Assembly (NCBI GenBank): GCA_021796055.1
Contig: JAJYOS010000241.1
Location: 1 to 8,425, forward strand
Length of the DNA: 8,425 nucleotides
Source of the DNA: Bacteroidota bacterium
GTDB lineage: Bacteria > Bacteroidota > Kryptoniia > Kryptoniales > JAKASW01
Direction of reading: 5' to 3'
The notes under the pieces were generated by a model. The model was not told where the DNA came from and searched no databases. It saw nothing but the letters and a program-made list of their open reading frames with translations. Numbering within the stretch: position 1 is the stretch's first letter; the number at the start of each line of letters is the position of its first letter. Below, one piece after another: positions 1 to 6,563 of this stretch. A program made the translations under genes and the position numbers.

Positions 1-384
1 CTCTCTGAGCTTCACGAACGCGCGCATGATTGCAATGTTAACCTGTATCGCTCTTTCGCTTCGCAGTACGCTTGACAAAATGGCGACGCCTTGCTCAGTG
101 AAGGCGAAAGGAATATACCTTCTTCCCCCGCGACGTTCAGCGATTGATGTTTCAAATTGAAACCTCAAAAAGTCAGTTAGATTTTCATTCTCCTTTTGGC
201 TGAGCCGAAACATGAAATCCTCCGGAAATCTCGTGATGTTGCGTTTTACCGCTAGATTCAGTGATTTTGTCGGGACTCCGTAGAGTTCGGCGAGATGCGA
301 ATCGATCATTACACGTCTCCCTCGGATCATGAATATCCTACGCTCAATGTCCTCAGGCGAGATCATTTCAACGCTGGGTTTCAT
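1..384 (-). CDS. ORF6N domain protein (phage antirepressor-like), 3' end beyond window
   Basis: The first 128 codons of a gene that runs off the left edge are visible. The translation starts MKPSVEMISPEDIERRIFMI and continues with the ORF6N pattern: an RGxRVMID-like segment (about 21-28), LAELYGV (31-37), a basic stretch LNLAVKRNI followed by RFPEDFMFRL (42-61), GGRRYIPFAFTEQGV (86-100) and LSSVLRSERAIQVNIAIMRAF (103-123). This is the core of the ORF6N domain, a putative DNA-binding domain found in phage antirepressors and in many bacterial chromosomal genes. The start is fixed by a GGAGGGG ribosome site just upstream (387-393). The gene lies 63 bases downstream of the lamin-tail gene on the same strand, with no clear terminator between them. 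DNA binding is known for related phage proteins and only inferred here. Whether the missing C-terminus carries a second domain cannot be seen. Confidence 0.9.
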   Translation of the reverse strand, partial: MKPSVEMISPEDIERRIFMIRGRRVMIDSHLAELYGVPTKSLNLAVKRNITRFPEDFMFRLSQKENENLTDFLRFQFETSIAERRGGRRYIPFAFTEQGVAILSSVLRSERAIQVNIAIMRAFVKLRE

Positions 385-447
385 GGCCCCTCCACCTAGT
401 GTTGGCAGAATCGGCCGATTTATCGTGGATCGCTTCGTAACGCACGG

Positions 448-3400
448 TCATTTCATTTTTTTCGCCACCACAACCGGCTTCTTGTATATCGACAGCGAAT
501 TGCCGTCGGGACCGGTTACTTCCATGAATAAAATATACAATCCAAACCTAACAATCTTCCCAGATCCGTCCCTGCCATCCCACACCAGCCTTCCCGTAGA
601 TGGAACGATAATATTGTCTGCTGGAGTCGCGATCGATCTCCCCATCGTGTCGAAAATTCTGATTCGGATTTTCACGGAGGTGACTGGAAAGGAGTAGGTG
701 ACGAATGTGAAATCGTCATGCCCGTCGCCGTCTGGCGAGAAAGGATTCGGCGACACTGAGATGCTGCCGCTTGCCTGTGAAGGGTTTATGAAGAGGCTGT
801 TTCTGATTCCGGGCGTGCCTCCCGACTTCGAGACACACGTGGACCAGCTTGTCTTCTCAAGTGAAGGGAGTGTCGGATTAATCTTCTCCAGCGAACGGCC
901 GGCCGTCTTCGCGATGTCGGCGTTGTGCCATGACGGAAGGTAATAGATGCTGTCGACCATGTTGCCGGACGGGTCGTGAAGGACTACGCAATCACCGTCA
1001 TCGCGAAGAGAGAGAGACTTTACGATTATCACTTCGCTTGAATCAGGGACCGCGGCATAGATAGAAGAATCCGAGGCAACGACAAAATACTCTCCCGGCA
1101 GGAGCAAATGCGAATTTGGGCCGAGGAGGCGGTTTGCTGCGGAATGTTGGGTTGATGAATTAATATCCGGTGATAAACGATGCCCGGCATCATTATCGTT
1201 CGACGGAAGAGCCGCGTACTGCTGTATCTGTTTTGACGCTGATGAGGACGTGTGAAAACTCCAGCCGCTCAGATCGATAGCGTTTCGGGATGCGTTGAAC
1301 AGCTCGAAGTATTCGCCGGGGGCCCCTTTCGTGAACATGATTTCATTTATGACGACCGACTGCGGTTCGAACCCGACGTTCAGTTTCGCGGAGAGGGTAT
1401 CGTTCCAGTATCGCGGGTCGTTATCGAGACTCACGCGGGCAAAGATCGTATGAGAACCTGGGCTTCCTGCGGAGAATTCGAATTGAAGGGAGGCGCTGTC
1501 GTTTCGAGCGATTGGCCGCGCGATGCGGCCGGTATCGGAGAAGACTTGGGCCGAATCCAAATCTCTTCTGACGATTAGCTCTACCCCCGCGTCCGTGGCG
1601 GCATTCCTTCCACGATTCATGACGACGACTGAGATTTTTCCGCTAATTCCCGGAGCAAAGGATTTCGACGACAGATCCAGTCTTTTTATCGCCGCATCAA
1701 ACGGAATGATCGCGATGCTGTTCTCCGTACCAGGCGTCGCTCCGGTCGGGTCCACACTTTCCGCCCAGTTCGTCGAGTCGTCTCCCGCGAGGAAGTCGAT
1801 TCTCTCCAGGGACCTTCCCGTGTCCCCGCCGAACGACGGCCTGTAGTCAATCGTGTCGAGAAGATTTCCTATGTTATCGCGGAGAGAAACACCCGCCCCG
1901 GTATTGCTCAACGAAGGCGCTGACTGAATGACAAGATTTCTGGCATTCTCGTGAAGTCGTTGAACGGAGGAATCCTTACAAAGCACCATGTAGTCGGTAG
2001 GAGCGAGAATCGTACCCGACTTCATCTTAATCGCGCTTGAGTTGCTCGTAATCGCGAAATAGGAAAGGTCAACTGGCGAATTGCTCGCGTTGTACAGTTC
2101 AATCCACTCCGGTTCCGGGCTCACGGGAGCGTACATCAGCTCGTTGATCACGACCGTAGAGGGAGCGAGCCCCACTTTTAGAATGAAGCTCCTGGAATTA
2201 TTGGATATTCTTTCGTCGCTAGCGGAGTTGACAACTATTCCGAATCGGTGGGAGCCGAAGGTGAGCGCACCGGTTCTAAGGCTGACTTCTATCGAATCTC
2301 CTGGAGATATCTCCCCAACGACGACCGAATCACCTAATTCGTTCCCATCGTATTTCAGGTCGCCGTTCGAGTCCTGAAACAGAATAGCGGTTGAATTCCC
2401 GCTTGTGCGGAGTCCCACATTGAGGATGCTTGCAGTTATCACCGCCGCGTTGCCGGATTGAAGTGTTGCGGGCGACCAGCTGACAGCGCCGACTGCCAGG
2501 TCGTGATCGCGCGGAGTGACGCTGTTAATTCGTCCCGGTGTGCTCTTCGACGTATCGATACACGTCTCGAAGTTCTGAGGATCGTTCGAGCTTCCATTAG
2601 CGAGGATTCGTTCCAGCGACTTCCCGCCTGAATTTCCTCCCCATGAAGGCGAATATGCGACGCTGTCGATTGTGTTTCCCGACGCATCATGTATTACGAC
2701 GGCGTCGCCCGAGTTGTTGAGCGAAGGGATAGAAACCACGATGACGCCTGCTGACAACTCCGGATAGTAATTGAAGAAAGTGGAGTCGTCGGAGATGATC
2801 ACGTATCCCGATGGCGGAAGCCTGAAGCCTGATTGCGGCAGCCGCGCCTTCGTTCCGGAATTGTCGGCAAGCGTGAACGCGTCGAGTAATACCGAATCCT
2901 GCGAAGTGTTGAACAGTTCCACCCATTCGGGCCGGGGACTGGCTGGTGCGTACATTATTTCGTTCACAACCAAAGACCCGGATGGGTATGATTGATTGAT
3001 TCGAGTCATCAGGCGGTTGTTCGATGTATCTTCGTCGGATGGGAAGTCGATAATGGCAATCGCGTTTGTCCGTCGTGGGTTAGCAATCTCCTTTTCAAGA
3101 TGAAACCGAATCGAGTCTCCACTGCTCAGCTGAGTTCCCGATGTCGACGCGACAACTTCATTTGACTGGGCGATTGAATCGCCATTAGAATCGACAAACA
3201 CGCTCGCCGTGAACGAGGAGGCGGTCTCCAGACCGATGTTTTTTACGAGCATGTCAAAAACTGCTTTCGATGCCTTGTATGAGAATGTCGCCGAGAAAGA
3301 CGAGATCTTAAGGTCGAAGGTTCGCAACGAAATGCTGTTTAGCCTTCCCGGTGTGCTCCCGGCCGGATTGATTGAAGTTCCCCAGTTGCTTTGTGTTCGT

Positions 3401-3864
3401 GACGAGTCCGACGCAGATTTTCTCTCGAGCGATCTTCCTGCACTGCCACCCCATGACGAAGCGTAGTAAACGGAGTCGACGAGCTTGCCGGATTCATCAT
3501 GGACGGCGACGGTATCGCCGGTGTTCACCAGAAAATACTGCGACCAGTCGACGACGATGTAGCTCCCGGCAGCCTCTGGATGAAAATTTGCGAACTCATT
3601 CGAGTTTGTGAGCACAAGGTAAGAGTGTGGAGAAATGTAGCGGTCCGACAGCCTGAGAGCATAACGGACACCATTCTTATTATGGATCGTCCAGCCTTTT
3701 ATGTTGACGCTGTCGGGACCGTCGTTGTAGATTTCGATCCATTCCGGTTGCCCACCCGATGGCGCATACATGAGCTCGTTGATTTTCATTTGTGCAGACG
3801 CCGATTCACTGCAGAGAATGGTTACAGCAGCTGATAGCCACATCGCGATTCCCGTGACACGCAT
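448..3864 (-). CDS. Secreted multi-domain protein with four lamin-tail domains and a T9SS-type C-terminal module
   Basis: A 1138-residue exported protein. Residues 1-25 are a signal peptide (hydrophobic core IAMWLSAAVTIL, likely cleavage after SASA). Four lamin-tail (LTD) modules follow, each opening with a variant of INELMYAP...PEWIELYN and closing with SxxGGxxGRSLER...TPGxxNS: about 25-177, 297-447, 570-716 and 836-1024. They are separated by three beta-rich linkers of about 110 residues (about 180-292, 450-565, 720-830) resembling CARDB/Ig-like adhesion domains. The C-terminus (about 1034-1138) has SPNPFSPDGDGHDDF, then VRIFDTMGR-, VWDGRDGSGK- and GLYILFMEV-like strands and a basic tail, as in FlgD-like or T9SS sorting domains. 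Known for the families: bacterial LTD proteins are secreted or surface proteins, sometimes beside nucleases or cell-wall enzymes, and their substrate is mostly unknown. No catalytic domain is visible. Export by T9SS is inferred. The start has an AGAGAGGG ribosome site. Module 4 carries an insertion (about 870-915). Confidence 0.92.
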   Translation of the reverse strand: MRVTGIAMWLSAAVTILCSESASAQMKINELMYAPSGGQPEWIEIYNDGPDSVNIKGWTIHNKNGVRYALRLSDRYISPHSYLVLTNSNEFANFHPEAAGSYIVVDWSQYFLVNTGDTVAVHDESGKLVDSVYYASSWGGSAGRSLERKSASDSSRTQSNWGTSINPAGSTPGRLNSISLRTFDLKISSFSATFSYKASKAVFDMLVKNIGLETASSFTASVFVDSNGDSIAQSNEVVASTSGTQLSSGDSIRFHLEKEIANPRRTNAIAIIDFPSDEDTSNNRLMTRINQSYPSGSLVVNEIMYAPASPRPEWVELFNTSQDSVLLDAFTLADNSGTKARLPQSGFRLPPSGYVIISDDSTFFNYYPELSAGVIVVSIPSLNNSGDAVVIHDASGNTIDSVAYSPSWGGNSGGKSLERILANGSSNDPQNFETCIDTSKSTPGRINSVTPRDHDLAVGAVSWSPATLQSGNAAVITASILNVGLRTSGNSTAILFQDSNGDLKYDGNELGDSVVVGEISPGDSIEVSLRTGALTFGSHRFGIVVNSASDERISNNSRSFILKVGLAPSTVVINELMYAPVSPEPEWIELYNASNSPVDLSYFAITSNSSAIKMKSGTILAPTDYMVLCKDSSVQRLHENARNLVIQSAPSLSNTGAGVSLRDNIGNLLDTIDYRPSFGGDTGRSLERIDFLAGDDSTNWAESVDPTGATPGTENSIAIIPFDAAIKRLDLSSKSFAPGISGKISVVVMNRGRNAATDAGVELIVRRDLDSAQVFSDTGRIARPIARNDSASLQFEFSAGSPGSHTIFARVSLDNDPRYWNDTLSAKLNVGFEPQSVVINEIMFTKGAPGEYFELFNASRNAIDLSGWSFHTSSSASKQIQQYAALPSNDNDAGHRLSPDINSSTQHSAANRLLGPNSHLLLPGEYFVVASDSSIYAAVPDSSEVIIVKSLSLRDDGDCVVLHDPSGNMVDSIYYLPSWHNADIAKTAGRSLEKINPTLPSLEKTSWSTCVSKSGGTPGIRNSLFINPSQASGSISVSPNPFSPDGDGHDDFTFVTYSFPVTSVKIRIRIFDTMGRSIATPADNIIVPSTGRLVWDGRDGSGKIVRFGLYILFMEVTGPDGNSLSIYKKPVVVAKKMK

Positions 3865-4078
3865 CTTTGCCCTCTCTTAGTTTCCCTAACGGAGCTAAGT
3901 TATGGACAACTCCGGAGAAAGTCGAGCGTTGTCATGTATCGGAACCGCACACCGAGTGCATCAGAAGCGGACACACTGAAAACGTCCCCTGCGTTTTTGA
4001 AGAGTTTAACGCTTCTTCTTGCCAGCATGGCACTTGAAATGTATTTATCTAAATATTAGACCGCATGTTAGGGTTGCG
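3865..4078. other. Intergenic region between the lamin-tail gene and the response-regulator remnant
   Basis: The 5' flank of the minus-strand lamin-tail gene contains its ribosome site next to the start. I found no convincing -35/-10 pair for that gene. An AT-rich patch at about 4034-4060 (TTGAAA, then TATTTATCTAAATATTAG) could be a relic promoter for the plus-strand remnant that follows, but its spacing is poor for sigma70 (14-16 bases). No RNA gene or clear repeat is visible. Confidence 0.4.
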
Positions 4079-4267
4079 ATGAACCAGATGATAGAAACGA
4101 ACGTACAGGGCACAGCGTATGACGTGTCTGTAGAGCTTCAGGAATTCGATCTCGCCGAACGAAGGCGAATCCTCGTGATCGAAGACGAAGAGATGCTGAG
4201 AGATTCCCTCCGGACGATTCTCAGAGAGAGCGGATTCATCAAACACCGGGAATGGGACGGCGAATAA
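4079..4267 (+). pseudogene. Truncated response-regulator receiver domain (N-terminal fragment)
   Basis: A 62-codon reading frame from an ATG at 4079 carries the opening of a response-regulator receiver domain: RRRILVIEDEEMLRDSLRTI at about residues 28-47, then LRESGF. This is strand beta-1 with the acidic pair that binds Mg2+, followed by helix alpha-1. It reaches a DGE (60-62), where receiver domains usually read DGxxAL, and then hits TAA. The phosphoacceptor aspartate, the conserved Thr/Ser and Lys, and any output domain are missing, so it cannot work as a phosphorelay receiver. Skipping two bases after GAA gives NAFKEMGNRTHKIALN and then a stop, which could be the decayed continuation (helix alpha-2 and strand beta-3). 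That suggests a frameshift followed by deletion, but this part is inference. An in-frame upstream ATG at 4019 exists, but the extra 20 residues look non-coding. It is the only clear plus-strand coding remnant in the interior. Confidence 0.6.
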
Positions 4268-4479
4268 ATGCATTTAAAGAAATGGGAAATAGGACTCATA
4301 AGATTGCTCTGAACTGAGCCAGTTTATGCTCGTCAGTACGAATTAGAGGGCAGATGTGGCGAAAGTACGTCGTGCTTAAATGGGAACCGGGCTTCCAAAG
4401 ACATTATCGCTTAGCGATTCGGCGATGCATAGGGCTTCAAATCCGAACAGGAAGTCCCCTGTTTAGGAATCGCCGCTGG
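4268..4479. other. Gene-free stretch between the regulator remnant and ndh
   Basis: About 210 bases with stops in all useful frames. It may contain eroded remains of the response-regulator gene, since no other family is recognisable. Two small hairpins lie downstream of ndh: AACAGG/CCTGTT at 4446-4463 and ATCGC/GCGAT at 4406-4418. Neither has a T-tract on the minus strand, so a terminator for ndh is not demonstrated. Confidence 0.4.
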
Positions 4480-5715
4480 TTAGAAACTGCTTATGTCTCT
4501 TCCGAAAATCGATGCCTTCATCCAATCGAAGAGTACGAGGATCTTGTTCTTCATGCTTACGAGCCGGGTCAGGTATGCAGACCTCCAGAAAAGAAAAGTC
4601 GCGAAGCCCCGCCCTTTAACATTCGGTAGATCCGCGAGCGCGCGCCGGTCGCCGATGTACGCGAGCATTCCAAGGTTCTTGTAGCGGAACGGCGCAGGCA
4701 CTTTCCCGAGCGCCGTACGATTGAACGAGTACGCTAGATATTTTCCCTCCTGCTGCGCGACCTGGGCGGTTGCGGGATAGTTCTCGTCTTCCGATGTCGC
4801 GCAGTCTCCCGCCGCGTAGATGTTCTTCGTGCCGGGCACCCGGAGAAACTCGTCTGTGAGGAGGCGGGAAGCGCGGTTCTTCGGAAAAGGTAGCGACTGA
4901 AGAAGTTTCGTGGGCCCGATTCCCGTCGACCAAACGACGAGCCCGTGCTGGATTGTCGTACCGTCATGGAGAAGGATGGTTTTCTCCTGGACTTCTTTCA
5001 CGGGTGAGTTGGTCTTAATGACGATGTTCTGACGCTGGAAAATTCTCATGGCGTATTCGGAGAGCTTGGAGTCGAACGTGCCGAGGATCTGAGTCGCAGC
5101 TTCCAACAGCGTAATCGTCGCGTGAGGGGCGAGTTTCGGATACCACTTCACGAGGTCGTCTTTTATGAAGTCGCTGAGCTCGGCGGCAAACTCGACGCCG
5201 GTCGGCCCACCACCCACCACCACGAAATGGAGAAGCCTCTTCTTCTCCTCGTCGGGCGTGCCGGGCACGGCGGCTCGCTCAAAATTCTCTATTATCTTTC
5301 CTCTTATCTTCCGTGCATCGTGAAGCTCTTTAAGAAACAACGCATGCTTTTCAACTCCCGGGATCCCAAATGTGTTATTCACCGCTCCGACCGTGATCAC
5401 GAGATGATCGTATTCCAGGTCAAAGACTTCCTTGCTCTGCACGGTCTCGCACTTCGCGATACTTTTCTCGGGATCTATCGAAATACATTCCGCCTGATAG
5501 TACCTGATTTCGTTTCTCGATGTCCTTATCGGTTCGATTATACTGCGGAATTCTATCGTCCCAACCGTGGTGCTGGGGAGAAGAGGCGTAAAGAGGAAAT
5601 GATTTCGGGGACTTATAATTGCGATTTTGTATAGAGAAAGGTCGATCCTTTTGACGAGGCTCAGAGACGCGAAACCGCTTCCAAGGATTGCCAACCTCTG
5701 TTTTTCGGTTGCCAT
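4480..5715 (-). CDS. ndh: Type II NADH:quinone oxidoreductase (NDH-2, Ndi1-like)
   Basis: A 411-residue FAD enzyme that passes electrons from NADH to membrane quinone without pumping protons. Visible features: the first Rossmann motif LAILGSGFASLSLVKRI (8-24), which binds FAD; SPRNHFLFTPLLPSTTVGT (35-53), close to the block in yeast Ndi1 and its relatives; the second nucleotide motif VVVGGGPTGVEFAAEL (165-180), with Glu175 in the conserved GVEFAAE; Glu205 at the end of the following beta-alpha-beta unit, favouring NADH over NADPH; AAGDCA (301-306), whose Asp contacts FAD; AQVAQQEGKYLA (317-328) of the quinone pocket; and a C-terminal segment ending FGRDISSF, the usual amphipathic membrane-anchoring tail. 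Length is normal for the bacterial family and there is no EF-hand insertion. The start is chosen because the FAD motif begins a few residues later; the ribosome site is weak (AAAGACAG). It lies downstream of the RsbRD_N-like gene on the same strand after 172 bases. Confidence 0.93.
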   Translation of the reverse strand: MATEKQRLAILGSGFASLSLVKRIDLSLYKIAIISPRNHFLFTPLLPSTTVGTIEFRSIIEPIRTSRNEIRYYQAECISIDPEKSIAKCETVQSKEVFDLEYDHLVITVGAVNNTFGIPGVEKHALFLKELHDARKIRGKIIENFERAAVPGTPDEEKKRLLHFVVVGGGPTGVEFAAELSDFIKDDLVKWYPKLAPHATITLLEAATQILGTFDSKLSEYAMRIFQRQNIVIKTNSPVKEVQEKTILLHDGTTIQHGLVVWSTGIGPTKLLQSLPFPKNRASRLLTDEFLRVPGTKNIYAAGDCATSEDENYPATAQVAQQEGKYLAYSFNRTALGKVPAPFRYKNLGMLAYIGDRRALADLPNVKGRGFATFLFWRSAYLTRLVSMKNKILVLFDWMKASIFGRDISSF

Positions 5716-5887
5716 ATTGTCTGTCTTTCGATCGTTTGGGTGTCTTGTTATTTAACACAAAAGACGCCCCGATAGTTTATCCGGCAGGAGGGAAAATTCC
5801 ATTACGCCAGACGACCGCAGATGCGACACCCGCAGTCACAGGCATAGGAGGTGAGAGTTTGCGTACCGGCAGTCGTTCGGGAACGGG
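5716..5887. other. Intergenic region upstream of ndh
   Basis: This 172-base gap separates the stop of the RsbRD_N-like gene from the start of ndh, both on the minus strand. I see no strong terminator and no convincing promoter. A plus-strand AGGAGGTGAG sits at about 5847-5856 in front of a very short frame ending at 5910, discussed as a weak possible relic. The length would allow ndh to have its own promoter. Confidence 0.4.
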
Positions 5888-6340
5888 TCAGTAAGTTCCG
5901 GCAAACATAGAGCGAAGGTCGAAAGATGGCGCCTTAGATTTGCTGGCCAGCATAACATACGTCCTGGCGAGCATGTCTTTGCCAGCGCCAAGGACCGTGC
6001 TGATCATGCCTATAGCCTCACCATACTCGACCGGGGGAAGATTTTTCACGACGAATCTCCATGCCGCTTCTTCGAGCACGTTGAAGGCGGTCTGGACTTC
6101 AGAAAGATCGAAGCTCGCCTCATATCTTTCTCGCGCGACGGTTTCCGCGTACGCGAGCATCGGTCCGAGGTTTTTCTCCGCGATCGCCCTGACCGCAAGA
6201 ACGTAAAGCGCTTTCAGTTTCTGGCGGTTATGTTCCGCGTCTTCTTTCTCATAGTGAGTAAGGTGGGACCGCGAAAGAGACGCCTCCGCTTCTGAGATGA
6301 TCTCGTTCATCCGCTCATGAAGGAGTTTACTGAGTTCCAT
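5888..6340 (-). CDS. Stand-alone RsbRD_N-like protein (RsbR/sensor N-terminal type domain)
   Basis: A 150-residue, mostly helical, soluble protein with no signal peptide or membrane segment. Its sequence follows the pattern of the RsbRD_N family (N-terminal domain of RsbR-like negative regulators of sigma factor and of some sensor kinases): HYEKEDAEHNRQKLKALY (29-46), an AIAEKNLGPMLAYAETVARER stretch (52-72), FDLSEVQTAFNVLEEAAWR (77-95), and LGAGKDMLARTYVMLA (117-132). The tail SFDLRSMFAGTY is a short conserved-looking end. In the family this domain normally precedes a STAS or histidine-kinase domain; here it ends on its own, so any partner must be encoded elsewhere. The start is set by GGAGG six bases upstream of ATG. 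A promoter candidate lies just upstream and ndh follows downstream. Assignment is from remembered family patterns; a role in stress or redox signalling is inference. Confidence 0.75.
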   Translation of the reverse strand: MELSKLLHERMNEIISEAEASLSRSHLTHYEKEDAEHNRQKLKALYVLAVRAIAEKNLGPMLAYAETVARERYEASFDLSEVQTAFNVLEEAAWRFVVKNLPPVEYGEAIGMISTVLGAGKDMLARTYVMLASKSKAPSFDLRSMFAGTY

Positions 6341-6363
6341 GATAAGCCTCCGACATTTGCCTC

Positions 6364-6393
6364 AATATAACCGGCGTGAACGTGAAATTTCCA
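6364..6393 (-). promoter_or_regulatory. Candidate sigma70-like promoter of the RsbRD_N-like gene
   Basis: On the minus strand, TGGAAA (6388-6393, 4 of 6 match to TTGACA) and TATATT (6364-6369, 5 of 6 match to TATAAT) are separated by 18 bases. The predicted transcript would begin roughly 15-20 bases before the ATG at 6340, leaving just enough room for the GGAGG ribosome site. The -35 overlaps a near-palindrome, GTGAAATTTCCAC (6382-6394). FCB-group primary sigma factors can prefer other motifs, so this is only a candidate. Confidence 0.3.
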
Positions 6394-6456
6394 CTTTCGA
6401 TCCTAAAACATGCAGGATCTTTCCGTCTCAAATTCATAACCGGCGGAAAAGACAAA

Positions 6457-6475
6457 GGCCGGGTCTCACCCGGCC
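6457..6475 (-). terminator. Intrinsic terminator downstream of ilvD
   Basis: A perfect 8-bp GC-rich inverted repeat, GGCCGGGT / ACCCGGCC, with a 3-base loop (CTC on the plus strand). Read on the minus strand it is followed by TTTGTCTTTTCC, a T-rich tract. It lies about 90 bases past the ilvD stop and before the promoter region of the RsbRD_N-like gene, as expected for the end of the ilvD transcript. Confidence 0.8.
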
Positions 6476-6563
6476 TCTTCTGTCGTGGAACAAAGCTTTC
6501 TGCTGGATCAAAGGATCAAGCCACAATGGCAAATCCAATAAACCATAATTCCATTTTTCCTTT

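Noticed and set aside
793..3792. Repeated DNA words around the four INELMYAP sites, considered as a DNA repeat array
   Set aside because: The similarity is at protein level (lamin-tail modules) and the DNA copies have diverged. It is explained by domain duplication inside one gene, not by a repeat element or CRISPR.
4406..4418. Small palindrome ATCGC-TTA-GCGAT
   Set aside because: A 5-bp stem without a T-run; expected by chance in a window this size.
4446..4463. Hairpin AACAGG/CCTGTT downstream of ndh
   Set aside because: The stem is only 6 bp, the loop 6 bases, and no T-tract follows on the minus strand, so it is not a convincing terminator.
4354..4629. Plus-strand open frame of 91 codons (MWRKYVVLKWEP...)
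   Set aside because: It overlaps the 3' end of ndh, has no ribosome site, matches no family I know and has an odd Arg/Trp/Cys-rich composition. It is most likely chance.
5122..5634. Plus-strand open frame of 170 codons inside ndh
   Set aside because: It is antisense to a confidently identified enzyme, has no domain signal and no ribosome site. Long antisense frames are common in genes with this codon use.
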